Source: Stenotrophomonas sp. 24(2023) (GTDB lineage: Bacteria; Pseudomonadota; Gammaproteobacteria; Xanthomonadales; Xanthomonadaceae). From it: a stretch of 64,000 nt of DNA. Positions 8,371 through 17,689 of the stretch are shown here, in pieces. The stretch covers positions 3,386,001 to 3,450,000 of the forward strand of contig NZ_CP133160.1 in NCBI RefSeq assembly GCF_030913365.1, given 5' to 3'. Under the pieces are notes generated by a model. It was not told the origin of the DNA. It searched no databases and saw only the letters and a list, made by a program, of their open reading frames with translations. Each line of letters starts with the position of its first letter. Position 1 is the stretch's first letter. Both the position numbers and the translations under genes were made by a program.

Positions 8371-9708
8371 TCAGCCCAGTGCAGGTTCGCGCAGGCGCAG
8401 CGGGGTGGCCACGGTCGTGCAGCTGACCCGGTTGCGGCCGCCGGCCTTGGCCAGGTACAGCTGGCGGTCGGCCTCGGAAATCAGCCGATGCAGGGCATCG
8501 CGCTGCGGGCGCAGGCAGCACAGGCCGATGCTGACGGTCATGCGCAGGGTGGCAGTTCCGACATCCACTTCCAGCGCGGCGATGCGTTGGCGCAGCGCAT
8601 CGAAGTAGGCCAGGGCCTCGTCCTGCTCCATGTCCGGCACCAGCAGGCAGAATTCCTCGCCGCCAAAGCGGGCGATCAGGTCCTGCGGCCGGGCATGGGC
8701 AGCCACTGCCGCAGCCACCGCGCGCAGCGCGTCGTCGCCGGCTTCGTGGCCGTGGCTGTCGTTGATGTGCTTGAAGTGGTCGATGTCGATCATCGCCACC
8801 GCCACGCACTGGCCGTGCAGCTGCGGCAGCTGCCGCTGGCTCTGTTCCAGGAAGCAGCGGCGGTTGGGCAACCCGGTGAGGAAGTCGCGGGTGGCCAGGT
8901 CCTGCAGGGTGCCGATCAGCTCCAGCTGGTCCACGTTCTGCGATACACGGCAGAAGAATTCCTCGCGCGAATAGGGCTTGCGCAGGAAGTCATTGGCGCC
9001 GTTCTTCAGGAAGCGTGGAATCAGCGAGGCGTCGGTGTTGCCGGAAATGCCGATCACCGCCACCTTGTCGCGCGAGCGCAGCGTGCGCAGGCGGCGGGTG
9101 AATTCCACGCCCTGCATGCCCGGCATTTCCTGGTCCACCACCGCCAGGCGGATGGCCGGGTAGGCTTCGATCGCCGCCAGCCCTTCCACGCCATCGGCGG
9201 CTTCATGCACGTCGTGGCCATACATGCGCAGCAATGCAGCGGCATAGCCGCGTGCGGAGGGCGAATCATCGACCACCAGCGCGGCAATGCGCCGGTTGCG
9301 TTCCAGCCGCTGCACCAGCCACACCAGGTAATCGACGCTGCCAGGCGTGTTCTTCAGTACGTAATCGATGATCTGCTGCTGCAGCACGCGTTTACGCAGG
9401 TCTTCGTCGTACACCCCGCTGACCACCACCGTGGGCAGGTTGCGCTGCACGAAGAAGTCCACCACGGTGTCGCGATCGCCATCGGCCAGGACCAGCCCGG
9501 TCAGCACCAGGAACCAGCCGCCGCGCTCGGACAGCAGGCGGTCGGCCTCGGCCAGGGTGGTGGCCACCACGACCGGCAGTTCCAGGCGCTGCTCGATGGC
9601 CTCGCGCAGCATGCTGGTGAACGCACGCGAATTTTCCACCAGCAGGATGCGCTGTGGCAGGGTGTCACCGTGGTCGCTGTCGACAGCGCCCTGCAGCAAG
9701 GCAGGCAT
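8371..9708 (-). CDS. Diguanylate cyclase with two receiver domains
   Basis: A 445-residue response-regulator diguanylate cyclase. Receiver 1 (about 18-130) looks inactive: the phospho-acceptor Asp is replaced by Gly ([11 protein letters not shown]) and the acidic pair by Glu-Asn (LLVENS). Receiver 2 (about 150-265) keeps DD, the acceptor Asp ([11 protein letters not shown]), Ser (GISG) and Lys (LRKPY). The GGDEF domain has an active GGEEF at 349-353 and an inhibitory RxxD site five residues before it (RPQD-LIARF). It should make c-di-GMP when receiver 2 is phosphorylated. No cognate kinase is adjacent. The start at 9708 is the first sensible ATG before receiver 1. Confidence 0.9.
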   Translation of the reverse strand: MPALLQGAVDSDHGDTLPQRILLVENSRAFTSMLREAIEQRLELPVVVATTLAEADRLLSERGGWFLVLTGLVLADGDRDTVVDFFVQRNLPTVVVSGVYDEDLRKRVLQQQIIDYVLKNTPGSVDYLVWLVQRLERNRRIAALVVDDSPSARGYAAALLRMYGHDVHEAADGVEGLAAIEAYPAIRLAVVDQEMPGMQGVEFTRRLRTLRSRDKVAVIGISGNTDASLIPRFLKNGANDFLRKPYSREEFFCRVSQNVDQLELIGTLQDLATRDFLTGLPNRRCFLEQSQRQLPQLHGQCVAVAMIDIDHFKHINDSHGHEAGDDALRAVAAAVAAHARPQDLIARFGGEEFCLLVPDMEQDEALAYFDALRQRIAALEVDVGTATLRMTVSIGLCCLRPQRDALHRLISEADRQLYLAKAGGRNRVSCTTVATPLRLREPALG

Positions 9709-10024
9709 GGGGCGATGGCTCGGTTGCGGAGGTCTTGGGACGGATATCGGCGGTTTCGGATGCAACTTTAGCCGGGAATCATGGGTGTGGCGGTTTTCAT
9801 GATGCCGGGGCAACCGGCGGCAGCCGGGAACCGTCCTGGGCCTGCTTCATGGCGTTCAGCACAAGCGATGGTTATGCTGGTCCTGCCACCGTTGCAGGGT
9901 ATCCAAGGCACGATTGCGTCGAGCGAGGGGCAAACCTTCGAGCAGGATCGATAATCATCCGGTCATGGGGTGGCAAAACGGAGTTTCGTGGCGTTTTCTG
10001 TCCAACCTACCATGGGGGGTGAAT
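9709..10024. other. Divergent intergenic region without a gene
   Basis: A 316-base gap between the start of the cyclase gene (minus) and that of the small exported protein (plus). It must hold both promoters. I see no convincing -35/-10 pair, RNA gene or repeat. GATAAT at 9950-9955 could be a -10 for the plus-strand gene but lacks a spaced -35. Confidence 0.4.
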
Positions 10025-10471
10025 GTGAGATTTTCGGGTGTGCAAGTGCTGGTTTCTGCCGCTGCCCTGTTCTCTGCGTCGGTTTTCAGTGTGGCGGCAT
10101 GCTGCCCGAGCGGAGACAACGGGATTTACATGGCCAAGAGCGGTCTGGGGGAATCCCTGCCGGCGGCGGTGAATCTGAGCGTGAATCCGAACTGGCTGGT
10201 TTACGGCTTCGAGCGTGAGGGCATCAATTACTATCAGGTCAATGATCTCTCGGGTCAGGTCGTCCTGATTGTTGGCAATGTCGATGCGACATTCTGGACG
10301 CTGCCCGCAGGCCGGAATCCTGCCAGGGTGTCGTTGCCGTCCCGCCGGCTGTCGCTGCCTGAAAAGGCGGTGCGTCGGGTGGTGTTCCAGAACACGGAAT
10401 TCTCGCTGGTCGTGCATGGGGAAGGGGCCAGCGCGATCTGGGCCATCGAACCTGCCCCGCCGGCCGGTTGA
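10025..10471 (+). CDS. Small exported protein of unknown function
   Basis: A 148-residue protein that I do not recognise. A signal peptide (about 1-24, VLVSAAALFSASVFSVA) is followed by a Cys-Cys pair (AACCPSG), so it may be a lipoprotein or an exported protein. The rest is a likely beta-rich domain of about 115 residues with no family motif I can name. The GTG at 10025 is preferred because a GGGGGG run ends five bases before it; another GTG lies at 10019. Base use here and in the next two genes looks less GC-rich than in the neighbours. A strong terminator follows. Confidence 0.6.
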   Translation: MRFSGVQVLVSAAALFSASVFSVAACCPSGDNGIYMAKSGLGESLPAAVNLSVNPNWLVYGFEREGINYYQVNDLSGQVVLIVGNVDATFWTLPAGRNPARVSLPSRRLSLPEKAVRRVVFQNTEFSLVVHGEGASAIWAIEPAPPAG

Positions 10472-10480
10472 AGGATGAGG

Positions 10481-10512
10481 TCCTCCAGCCGTCAAGGCGA
10501 CTGGAGGATTTT
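10481..10512 (+). terminator. Rho-independent terminator
   Basis: TCCTCCAG (10481-10488) pairs perfectly with CTGGAGGA (10501-10508) and is followed by TTTT. It terminates the small exported-protein gene and separates it from the convergent MASE1 gene. Confidence 0.7.
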
Positions 10513-10553
10513 CAGGTGAGGCTTGAGCCTGCGTATCGCCCGCATGCGGGCAC

Positions 10554-12134
10554 TCAGGCAATGTCCGCGCGGGCGATCCAGGCAGCATGCGTGCTGCCGC
10601 TCGTGGCGCCGGTGGTAGGTTCCAGCAGCAGCACCCGGACACGGTTGCCACGGCATTGCACGCTTCCGCCATAAGCCAGTGCACGCGAGCTGAGCCGCTC
10701 GACGGCCAGCCGTGTTGTATCGAGCAGCAACGGGCGATTGCGGTCCAGCAGGGAAACGCTGACGAGAATTCCCTGTTGTCCCTGCCATCTGCCACAGCGT
10801 GCACGTATCTGGACCTGGCCATGCTCATGCTTGAGCAGCAACGCAACGGCTTCGCACAGCGTACGGTATGCAGCCAGCTGCAGCGCAATGCTCAATTGGC
10901 ACGGGTCTCCGGCCAGGTGCGGGGGGACTACCCGGTGGGTCTGGTCCCAGCTCTCGCGGATGCCGCTGACCTGCAAGGCCAGATAGAGCCCCACCTGTTC
11001 GACTTCCGTCGGGTACACCATGCTCGTCAGTTCACGGAACTGGCGCGAATGGGCGGTGGAGGTAAGCAGAAGGTCCATGGCCGGTGAGTGGTGTCCATGC
11101 ATCTTCAACAGGTCGGCAGTTCTGTTGAGGGATGCCTCGATTCCGTCCGCGATTCTCCTCAGGTCCAAGGCGCGCTCCCGAAGGTCCATCTCGCCGGCCA
11201 TATGCGCGGACCTCGAGAGCCGGGCAGCCTGGTGCCCATCCAGATCCCGATCGGCGTGCTGGTGGTAACGCTGGGTAATGCGTGCCCCCAGCGCCAGTAG
11301 TCCCGTTCCCGCGATGGCCACGAGTTGCTGCGTCATGAAGGTCCGGGCATCAAACGAACCCAGTTGCCCTGACGTCGGGGTCATCAGCGCGATGAGGATG
11401 TTCAGCAGTGGTACCCCGATCGCGGCGCCCTGCCAGCCGTGGACGCAGGTCAGGATGATGACGGGAAGCGCCATTGCCAGTTGCAGGCTTGTCTTGGCGC
11501 TATCCGACAATCCCGGGGCCAGTGCCGTGAAGAGGCCCAGGCCCAGCATCAGGGAGAGCGCGGCGATGGTCGGCGAGGAGCGCCAGAACCTCCATTCATA
11601 CATGGAGTGCCGCCTGCTCCAGAGCACGGCGAGCGGAGCCACGGTCAGGATGGCAATGTAGTCGCCGAGGACGAATCGTACGGCCCTTGTAGCAAACGGC
11701 ACGCTGGAGGGGCTGTCCGACAGCAGGTGGGAGAGCCCCAGTTTCAGTGCAGTAGCGACCAGGGCTGCCGATACAGCAACCGAAAGCAACCACCCATCCG
11801 TTGTGGCGGTCATGACTCTGCGGTGCGCATGAATGACCAGCGCAACGGCCGGCAACAGGAAGGCTGACCCCAGGATCACCCAGGCCAAGCCATATTGATC
11901 TATCAGTGGGTACCGCAACTGGGCGAAGTAGGCATACTCGCCCAGCAGCAGGTAGGGCCAGAGCCGGGGAGGGCATACCAGCAGGGCCGCCACGCGTATG
12001 CCGGCTGGCAGGTAGAACTGGTCCAGAGAGATCCGCCAGGCACCCCAGCAGGCGATGGCGTACATCGCTGCAATGGCCAGCCCAACCGGCCGTATGCGGA
12101 AATTCAGTTCAAATCCCTTCTTCCACCAATTCAA
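10554..12134 (-). CDS. MASE1-domain UhpB-like pseudokinase, copy 2
   Basis: A 526-residue paralogue of the next gene upstream. Residues about 15-290 form a MASE1 membrane sensor of about eight helices (LPAGIRVAALLVCPPRLWPYLLLGEYAYF). A coiled region and a UhpB-like dimerisation helix follow, then a C-terminal ATPase-like fold. No His occupies the phospho-acceptor position: heptad alignment puts E333 there (LRRIADGIEAS). The ATP-binding Asn box is also lost (EAVALLL), as is the DxGxG box. It is therefore unlikely to be a kinase. The TTG at 12134 is chosen because it is seven bases after AGGGAGG and aligns with the start of the paralogue (MNWWKKG against MDWWKEG). Function unknown. Confidence 0.8.
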   Translation of the reverse strand: MNWWKKGFELNFRIRPVGLAIAAMYAIACWGAWRISLDQFYLPAGIRVAALLVCPPRLWPYLLLGEYAYFAQLRYPLIDQYGLAWVILGSAFLLPAVALVIHAHRRVMTATTDGWLLSVAVSAALVATALKLGLSHLLSDSPSSVPFATRAVRFVLGDYIAILTVAPLAVLWSRRHSMYEWRFWRSSPTIAALSLMLGLGLFTALAPGLSDSAKTSLQLAMALPVIILTCVHGWQGAAIGVPLLNILIALMTPTSGQLGSFDARTFMTQQLVAIAGTGLLALGARITQRYHQHADRDLDGHQAARLSRSAHMAGEMDLRERALDLRRIADGIEASLNRTADLLKMHGHHSPAMDLLLTSTAHSRQFRELTSMVYPTEVEQVGLYLALQVSGIRESWDQTHRVVPPHLAGDPCQLSIALQLAAYRTLCEAVALLLKHEHGQVQIRARCGRWQGQQGILVSVSLLDRNRPLLLDTTRLAVERLSSRALAYGGSVQCRGNRVRVLLLEPTTGATSGSTHAAWIARADIA

Positions 12135-12200
12135 TCCCAAGCCTCCCTTGCTCGTTGCATGGCGGCAACCCCATCGATACCCAGGAGCCCCAATGGGGCG

Positions 12201-12229
12201 ACAGTATCGGCAGATTCACGGCTGCGCAA
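12201..12229 (-). promoter_or_regulatory. Candidate promoter of the second MASE1 gene
   Basis: On the minus strand TTGCGC (12229-12224) and TACTGT (12206-12201) are 17 bases apart, placing transcription near 12195 and the TTG start about 60 bases downstream. An inverted repeat TCACTT-N5-AAGTGA lies just upstream at 12281-12297 and could be an operator or a weak terminator of the first copy. Confidence 0.35.
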
Positions 12230-12322
12230 TCGCACCGTATCTGCAGGCGTTGTTGGGAATGGAAGGGCGGGCAACGGAAATCACTTTCAAGAAGTGACCG
12301 ATATCTCGTTTTTCTTCCATCG

Positions 12323-13939
12323 TCAGTTGATGGTCTGCGGGTCCGGTGGATCATGTGGATTCACAGGACGCAGGGTCGGGGGGAGTTCCGTGGCTGAATA
12401 GGTCCGGGCGGAAGTCCCCTGTGCTTCCAGCAGCATGATCCGGATCCTGTTGCCGGGCATGTCCATGCGGCCCCCATGGGCAAGGATGCGTCCCAACAGC
12501 TGTTCGGTGGCAAGCTGCTGGGTCTGCTCTGCAAGCGGTTGGCGGATATCGACAAGGGCAATGGAAATGATCAGCCCCTGCCGCTGCCTGAAGCGTCCAC
12601 AGCGGATACGCACCGCGATCTGCCCATTTTCGCATTTGAGCAGCAGTGACACGGCTTCGACCACCAGACGATAAGCGACAAGTTGTGTGCCTACTTCCAG
12701 CTTGCACGGGTCTCCCATCAACCAGGGCTGGCCGATCCGGTGCGAATGGTTCCAGGCTTCGCGGACCCCGCCCGCTTGCAGTGCCACGAACAGCCCCAAG
12801 CGTTCCAGCGTGGACGGGTAGATCATGCTGGCCTGTGCGCGGAACAGGCGCGAATGCACTTCGGTGGTATGGCGAAGGCTGTCTGCCACCGCGTGATGGC
12901 CCTGCGAATGCAGCCAGTTCACCATTTCGTTGAGCGATAGGTCCATGCCATCGCCGAGCCGGCGCAGGTGCGCTGCCCGTTCCCGCAGGTCCATTTCGCT
13001 GGCAAGGTGCGAATTGCGGGCCAGTTGCAGCGCGGCCCTGCCATCTTCCTCGCGCTGCCGATGCTGACTCTGGAAATGGCTGATGCGCGCCCCCAGCAAC
13101 AGCAGGGCGACACTGGTAATGGCCATGGCCTGCTGGGTGGCGAAAGTGGCTGCATCAAAGGCATCTGGCTCCAACGCCGGTGGGCCCAGGCCGAGGACCA
13201 TGTTCAGCGCAGTAACACCCACAGCGGCACCACGCCATCCCAACAGGCAGGTCAGCACAATGGCGGGTACCGGCAGCAGCAGGAGCAGTTGCAGCGATCC
13301 CCGGGGCGCGACAGCCGCAGGAAGCACCGGTGTCACCTGCAGGCCGATCAGGAGTATCAACGCCAGTGCTGCGGCTGTTGTTGCAATTGCTCTGCGCGTC
13401 CAGCGTTCCTCCTTGCGCCGGATCCAGAGCAGTGCAAGTGGGGCGGCCACCAGGATGCCGATGAAATCCCCGAGTGCGTAACGCAGCACATAGGTAGTGA
13501 ACGATTCTTCACGCAACGGGGGCCAGAGCAGGCTGGAGATGCCGATGTTCAGCAGGCTGACGACCACGGCGGTGAAAAACGCGATGGAAATCACCCCGAC
13601 GATCGTGGTGCGTGACAGCAGCTGACGGTGCAGCCGCACGATCAGCATCACCGCCGGCATCAGGAACACCGAAGCGCAGATCACCCAGATCAGGCCGTAC
13701 TTGTCCAGCAGCGGAATCCGCAGGTGCGCGAAGTAGGCGTATTCACCGATCAGCAGATAGGGCCACAGCCGGGGGGGACACAGCAGCAGGGCGGCCACAC
13801 GGACGCCGGCAGGCAGGAAGAACTGGTCCAGTGAAAGCTGCCGGGCCCCCCAGCAGGCCACGGCATAGGCCAGCGCCAGCAACCACCCTTCCGGGCGGAT
13901 ACGCAGCCTGACCTGTATCCCTTCCTTCCACCAGTCCAT
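12323..13939 (-). CDS. MASE1-domain UhpB-like pseudokinase, copy 1
   Basis: A 538-residue protein, tandem paralogue of the following gene. The MASE1 sensor (about 15-295) contains LPAGVRVAALLLCPPRLWPYLL, close to the equivalent part of UhpB (FPFGLRLGLMLQCP). A helix with NSHLASEMDLRERAAHLRR follows. D333 stands where UhpB has its phospho-acceptor His under heptad alignment; a gapless alignment puts Met332 there. The ATPase-like tail keeps VVEAVSLLLK but lacks the N-box Asn and the DxGxG loop. A membrane signal receiver that acts without phosphotransfer, or through a partner kinase, is the best inference. The ATG at 13939 follows GGGGG at good spacing. Confidence 0.8.
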   Translation of the reverse strand: MDWWKEGIQVRLRIRPEGWLLALAYAVACWGARQLSLDQFFLPAGVRVAALLLCPPRLWPYLLIGEYAYFAHLRIPLLDKYGLIWVICASVFLMPAVMLIVRLHRQLLSRTTIVGVISIAFFTAVVVSLLNIGISSLLWPPLREESFTTYVLRYALGDFIGILVAAPLALLWIRRKEERWTRRAIATTAAALALILLIGLQVTPVLPAAVAPRGSLQLLLLLPVPAIVLTCLLGWRGAAVGVTALNMVLGLGPPALEPDAFDAATFATQQAMAITSVALLLLGARISHFQSQHRQREEDGRAALQLARNSHLASEMDLRERAAHLRRLGDGMDLSLNEMVNWLHSQGHHAVADSLRHTTEVHSRLFRAQASMIYPSTLERLGLFVALQAGGVREAWNHSHRIGQPWLMGDPCKLEVGTQLVAYRLVVEAVSLLLKCENGQIAVRIRCGRFRQRQGLIISIALVDIRQPLAEQTQQLATEQLLGRILAHGGRMDMPGNRIRIMLLEAQGTSARTYSATELPPTLRPVNPHDPPDPQTIN

Positions 13940-13966
13940 TCGCATGCCCCCGATGCTCCAGCCCGG

Positions 13967-13972
13967 ATTATG
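13967..13972 (-). promoter_or_regulatory. Possible -10 element of the first MASE1 gene
   Basis: CATAAT on the minus strand (13972-13967) lies 28 bases before the start codon in the 70-base gap to puuB. It matches five of six consensus bases. No clear -35 accompanies it. Confidence 0.3.
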
Positions 13973-14009
13973 CAAACAATCCGCTTCGGGGGCACATCGG
14001 GGCGGGGGC

Positions 14010-15311
14010 TTACCCCAGCGCATCCCGCAGCTTCACCATGGCCATGGTGGCTACCAGCAGGGGCATGCGCAGCCAGCGCCCACCCGGGAAAGGCTTGTGG
14101 CGCAGGCGTTCGAACACATCCAGCCGCTGTGCCTGGCCGGCGATGGCCTCGGCGATGACCTCCCCGGCCAGGTGCGCTGCCGCCACGCCATGGCCGGAAA
14201 AGCCCTGCGCGAAATAGATGTCCGGCGTCAGCCGGCCCCAGTGCGGTGCGCGTGAAGGTGTGATGTCCACATAGCCGCCCCACAGGTACTCGAACCCGGT
14301 TCCCTGCAGCTGCGGGAACACCTTCCACATGCGCTGCTGCAGGGTCTGGCCCAATCCCGGCGGCGGCAATGCGGAATAGCTGGCGCCCCCCCCGAACAGC
14401 AGGCGATGGTCATGGCTGAGGCGGAAGTAGTCCAGCACCCAGCCGGTGTCGGCCACCGCCATCGCATTGCGGATCAGGGCCCGTGCGCGTGCTTCACCCA
14501 GCACCGGCGTTGCGCCGACATAGGTGCCGACCGGCATCATGCGCCGTTCCAGCTCTGGTGCGATGCCTTCCAGCAGGGCGTTGCCCGCCAGCACCACATG
14601 GTCGGCGCTGATGCTGCCGGTGGCGGTGCGCAGCTGCGGGTGGGGGCCGCGCTGCAGTGCCAGCACCGGGCTGTCCTCGTGGATCACCACGCCGGCGGCA
14701 CGTGCGGCATCGGCCAGGCCCTGGACGAAGGCGAGCGGGTGCAGGTGGCCACTGAGCGGGTCGAACAGGGCGCCGCGATAGCGTGGGCTGTCCAGCTGTG
14801 CGTGCAGGGTGGCGGCGTCCCACCATTGCAGGGGGTAGTCGTAGCGCTCGACCAGCGTGTCCAGGTGCCCGCGCAGGCTGCGTTCCTGGCGCGCGGTGAT
14901 CGGCACGCTGGCGTGGCCATCGATCCAATGACAGTCGATGCCATGACGGGTGATGCGTTCGCGCACCTGCTGCACGCCCTGGCGCGAGAAGTCGAACAGG
15001 GTACGCGCATCGGCGGCCCCGACCATGGCTTCCAGCGTATCCACTTCGCAGCCGTAGCCCACCAGCACCTGGCCGCCGTTGCGGCCGGAGGCGCCCCAGC
15101 CGATCCGCCGGGCTTCCAGCACTTCGACCTTGAAGCCGCGCTCGGCCAGTGCCAGCGCCGCCGACAGCCCGGTGTAACCCGCGCCGAGGATGGCCACGTC
15201 GGCCTGGCGCGCGCCCTGCAGCGGGGGCAGCGGTACACGGGGGGGCACGCTGGCGGCATACCAGCTGGGCGGCAGCGCACGGTGCTCGTGGCGGAAAAGG
15301 TCGCGTCGCAT
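14010..15311 (-). CDS. puuB: Gamma-glutamylputrescine oxidase, FAD-dependent
   Basis: A 433-residue DAO-family flavoprotein. The dinucleotide-binding motif ILGAGYTGLSAALALAE starts near residue 40, followed by EARRIGWGASGRNGGQ, the flavin-contact segment shared by PuuB and related amine oxidases. A C-terminal FAD loop reads YFAQGFSGHGV. The enzyme oxidises gamma-glutamylputrescine to the aldehyde used by PuuC. The gene is divergent from puuD-puuA, sharing a 103-base promoter region. The ATG at 15311 (MRRDLFRHE) gives the standard family length; the longer open frame upstream runs into the puuD promoter region and is unlikely. Confidence 0.88.
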   Translation of the reverse strand: MRRDLFRHEHRALPPSWYAASVPPRVPLPPLQGARQADVAILGAGYTGLSAALALAERGFKVEVLEARRIGWGASGRNGGQVLVGYGCEVDTLEAMVGAADARTLFDFSRQGVQQVRERITRHGIDCHWIDGHASVPITARQERSLRGHLDTLVERYDYPLQWWDAATLHAQLDSPRYRGALFDPLSGHLHPLAFVQGLADAARAAGVVIHEDSPVLALQRGPHPQLRTATGSISADHVVLAGNALLEGIAPELERRMMPVGTYVGATPVLGEARARALIRNAMAVADTGWVLDYFRLSHDHRLLFGGGASYSALPPPGLGQTLQQRMWKVFPQLQGTGFEYLWGGYVDITPSRAPHWGRLTPDIYFAQGFSGHGVAAAHLAGEVIAEAIAGQAQRLDVFERLRHKPFPGGRWLRMPLLVATMAMVKLRDALG

Positions 15312-15414
15312 GGCAATAGTGTGGCGCAGTTGCACGGCGGCGGTGTGACCGCAGCGTGGTTGCCGATGCGCCGCCGGCGGCGGTAACGTGGCTGGGCGCG
15401 CCACGGAGCCTGCC

Positions 15415-16176
15415 ATGCCACGCCTGCCCTGGGTCGGTCTGCCCACAGACCGCGCGGTGATCGGCCACCACCGCTTCGCGGTGGCGGGGGAAAAGTACGT
15501 CCGTGCGCTGGTCGAAGCGGCCGCTGCCACGCCGGTGCTGCTGCCCAGCCTGCAGCCGGCGTTGCCCGCGCGGGACTGGCTGCAGGGGCTTGATGGTCTG
15601 CTGTTGACCGGTGCGGTCAGCAACATCGCGCCGGAACACTACGACGGTGGCCGTACCTGGCCCGGCAACCCGCAGGACCCGGCCCGGGATGCCACGGCAT
15701 TGGCGTTGCTGCACGAGGCACTGGCCATGGACCTGCCGGTGCTGGCGATCTGCCGTGGGTTCCAGGAACTCAACGTGGCCCTGGGCGGCACGCTGCACCC
15801 GGAGGTGCACGCGGTGCCGGGACGGGCCGACCACCGCGAGGACATCCGGGCCACGGTGGAGGTGCAGTACGGGCCGGCGCACGCGGTGGCGCTGGCGCCT
15901 GGTGGCTGGCTGCGGCGCTGGGCCGGCACGGACAGCGTCCCGGTCAATTCGGTGCACGGGCAGGGCATCGACCGGCTCGGTCGCGGCCTGCAGGTGGAGG
16001 CACGCGCCCCCGATGGACTGGTCGAGGCCGCACGCAGCACGCGCCACCGCTTCGTGCTGGGCGTACAGTGGCACCCGGAGTGGCGTGTCATGCAGAACCC
16101 GTTCTATCACGCTATTTTCCATGCCTTCGGCCAAGCTTGCCGTGGCCACACCCCCGTCCCACTGGATTTCCCATGA
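15415..16176 (+). CDS. puuD: Gamma-glutamyl-GABA hydrolase
   Basis: A 253-residue class I glutamine amidotransferase-like hydrolase. The nucleophile is C113 in LAICRGFQELNV, and the catalytic His/Glu pair lies in GVQWHPEW near the C-terminus. PuuD cleaves gamma-glutamyl-GABA to glutamate and GABA. The ATG at 15415 follows a GGAG ribosome site. The stop overlaps the puuA start by four bases (ATGA at 16173-16176), implying translational coupling. Confidence 0.9.
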   Translation: MPRLPWVGLPTDRAVIGHHRFAVAGEKYVRALVEAAAATPVLLPSLQPALPARDWLQGLDGLLLTGAVSNIAPEHYDGGRTWPGNPQDPARDATALALLHEALAMDLPVLAICRGFQELNVALGGTLHPEVHAVPGRADHREDIRATVEVQYGPAHAVALAPGGWLRRWAGTDSVPVNSVHGQGIDRLGRGLQVEARAPDGLVEAARSTRHRFVLGVQWHPEWRVMQNPFYHAIFHAFGQACRGHTPVPLDFP

Positions 16177-17570
16177 CCTCCCGAACGCGCCCGCGCAAGA
16201 CGGCCACGCCCCCGCCACCGCAGGAAAGCAGCCTGCTGCGCTGGCTGAAGGAGCGGCGCATCACCGAGGTCGAATGCCTGGTGCCGGACATCACCGGCAA
16301 CGCGCGTGGCAAGATCATTCCCGCCGACAAGTTCTCGCATGATTACGGCACGCGGCTGCCCGAAGGCATCTTCGCCACTACGGTCACCGGCGACTTCCCC
16401 GACGACTACTACGAGCTGACCTCGCCGTCGGACTCGGACATGATGCTGCGCCCGGACCCGGACACCGTGCGCATGGTGCCGTGGGCGGCCGACCCGACCG
16501 CCCAGATCATCCATGACTGCTATACCAAGACCGGCCAGCCGCACGAGCTGGCGCCGCGCAACGTGCTGCGCCGTGTGCTCGATGCCTATGCCGAGCTGGG
16601 CCTGCGCCCGGTGGTGGCGCCGGAACTGGAGTTCTTCCTGGTGCAGAAGAACACCGACCCGGATTTCCCGCTGCTGCCCCCGGCCGGCCGCTCCGGCCGC
16701 CCGGAAACGGCGCGGCAGTCGTATTCCATCGATGCGGTCAACGAATTCGACCCCATCCTGGACCTGATGTACGACTATGCCGATGCGATGAAGCTGGACG
16801 TGGATACGCTCATCCACGAATCCGGCGCGGCGCAGCTGGAAGTGAACTTCACCCATGCCGATGCCATGGACCTGGCCGACCAGGTGTTCCTGTTCAAGCG
16901 CACCATGCGCGAGGCGGCCATGCGCCACGGGGTGTATGCCACCTTCCTGGCCAAGCCGATGGAGAACGAGCCGGGCAGTGCCATGCACATCCACCAGAGC
17001 CTGGTGAAGGTGAGCGATGGCAGCAACGTGTTCGCCGGTGAAGGGCAGGGCGAAGGCGAGTTCAGCCCGGTGTTCGGCCACTACCTGGGCGGGCTGCAGA
17101 AGTATGCACCGCTGGCGATGGCGTTCTTCGCGCCGAACGTCAATTCCTACCGGCGGCTGGTGTTTGGCGAGGTCTCGCCCAGCAATGTGCATTGGGGCTT
17201 CGACAACCGCACCTGCGGCCTGCGCGTGCCGCTGGATACCCCGGCCAACATGCGCGTGGAAAGCCGCTTCGCCGGTTCCGACGCCAACCCCTACCTGGCC
17301 ATGGCCGCCACCCTGGCCTGCGGCCTGCTCGGCATCCGCGAACGGTTGGCACCGGATGCGCCGGTAACCGGCAGCGCCAAGGAGCTGGGCTACAACCTGC
17401 CGCGCTCGCTGGGCGAGGCGCTGGACGGGCTGGAGCGGTGCGAGGCGCTGCAGGCCCTGCTGGGCGAGCGTTTCTGCCGCGCCTACATTTCGGTCAAGCG
17501 CAAGGAATACGAGACCTTCTTCCGGGTCATCAGCTCGTGGGAGCGCGAGTTCCTGCTGCTCAACGTGTAG
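16173..17570 (+). CDS. puuA: Gamma-glutamylputrescine synthetase (glutamine synthetase family)
   Basis: A 465-residue glutamine-synthetase-fold ligase. The catalytic-domain signatures are present: PELEFFL (metal binding), GSAMHIHQS (ATP/ammonia-channel region), NSYRR, DNRTCGLRVP and ESRFAGSDANPYLA. The genomic context with puuB, puuC, puuD and pot genes points to glutamate-putrescine ligase, which starts the glutamylated polyamine route by joining glutamate to putrescine at ATP cost. A basic, Pro-rich leader (MTSRTRPRKTATPPPP) precedes the beta-grasp domain. It is longer than in E. coli PuuA. Translation is coupled to puuD. Confidence 0.88.
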   Translation: MTSRTRPRKTATPPPPQESSLLRWLKERRITEVECLVPDITGNARGKIIPADKFSHDYGTRLPEGIFATTVTGDFPDDYYELTSPSDSDMMLRPDPDTVRMVPWAADPTAQIIHDCYTKTGQPHELAPRNVLRRVLDAYAELGLRPVVAPELEFFLVQKNTDPDFPLLPPAGRSGRPETARQSYSIDAVNEFDPILDLMYDYADAMKLDVDTLIHESGAAQLEVNFTHADAMDLADQVFLFKRTMREAAMRHGVYATFLAKPMENEPGSAMHIHQSLVKVSDGSNVFAGEGQGEGEFSPVFGHYLGGLQKYAPLAMAFFAPNVNSYRRLVFGEVSPSNVHWGFDNRTCGLRVPLDTPANMRVESRFAGSDANPYLAMAATLACGLLGIRERLAPDAPVTGSAKELGYNLPRSLGEALDGLERCEALQALLGERFCRAYISVKRKEYETFFRVISSWEREFLLLNV

Positions 17571-17689
17571 GCGCCGTCAATGGCAAAATACGCCCCCCGG
17601 GGGTAGGCTGGCCCCGTCGCCGGCCCATCCCGGCCACCGCCGACCCCCACCGAACCTGTTTCCCGTCCCTGATTTTCCCGGAGCGCCCG

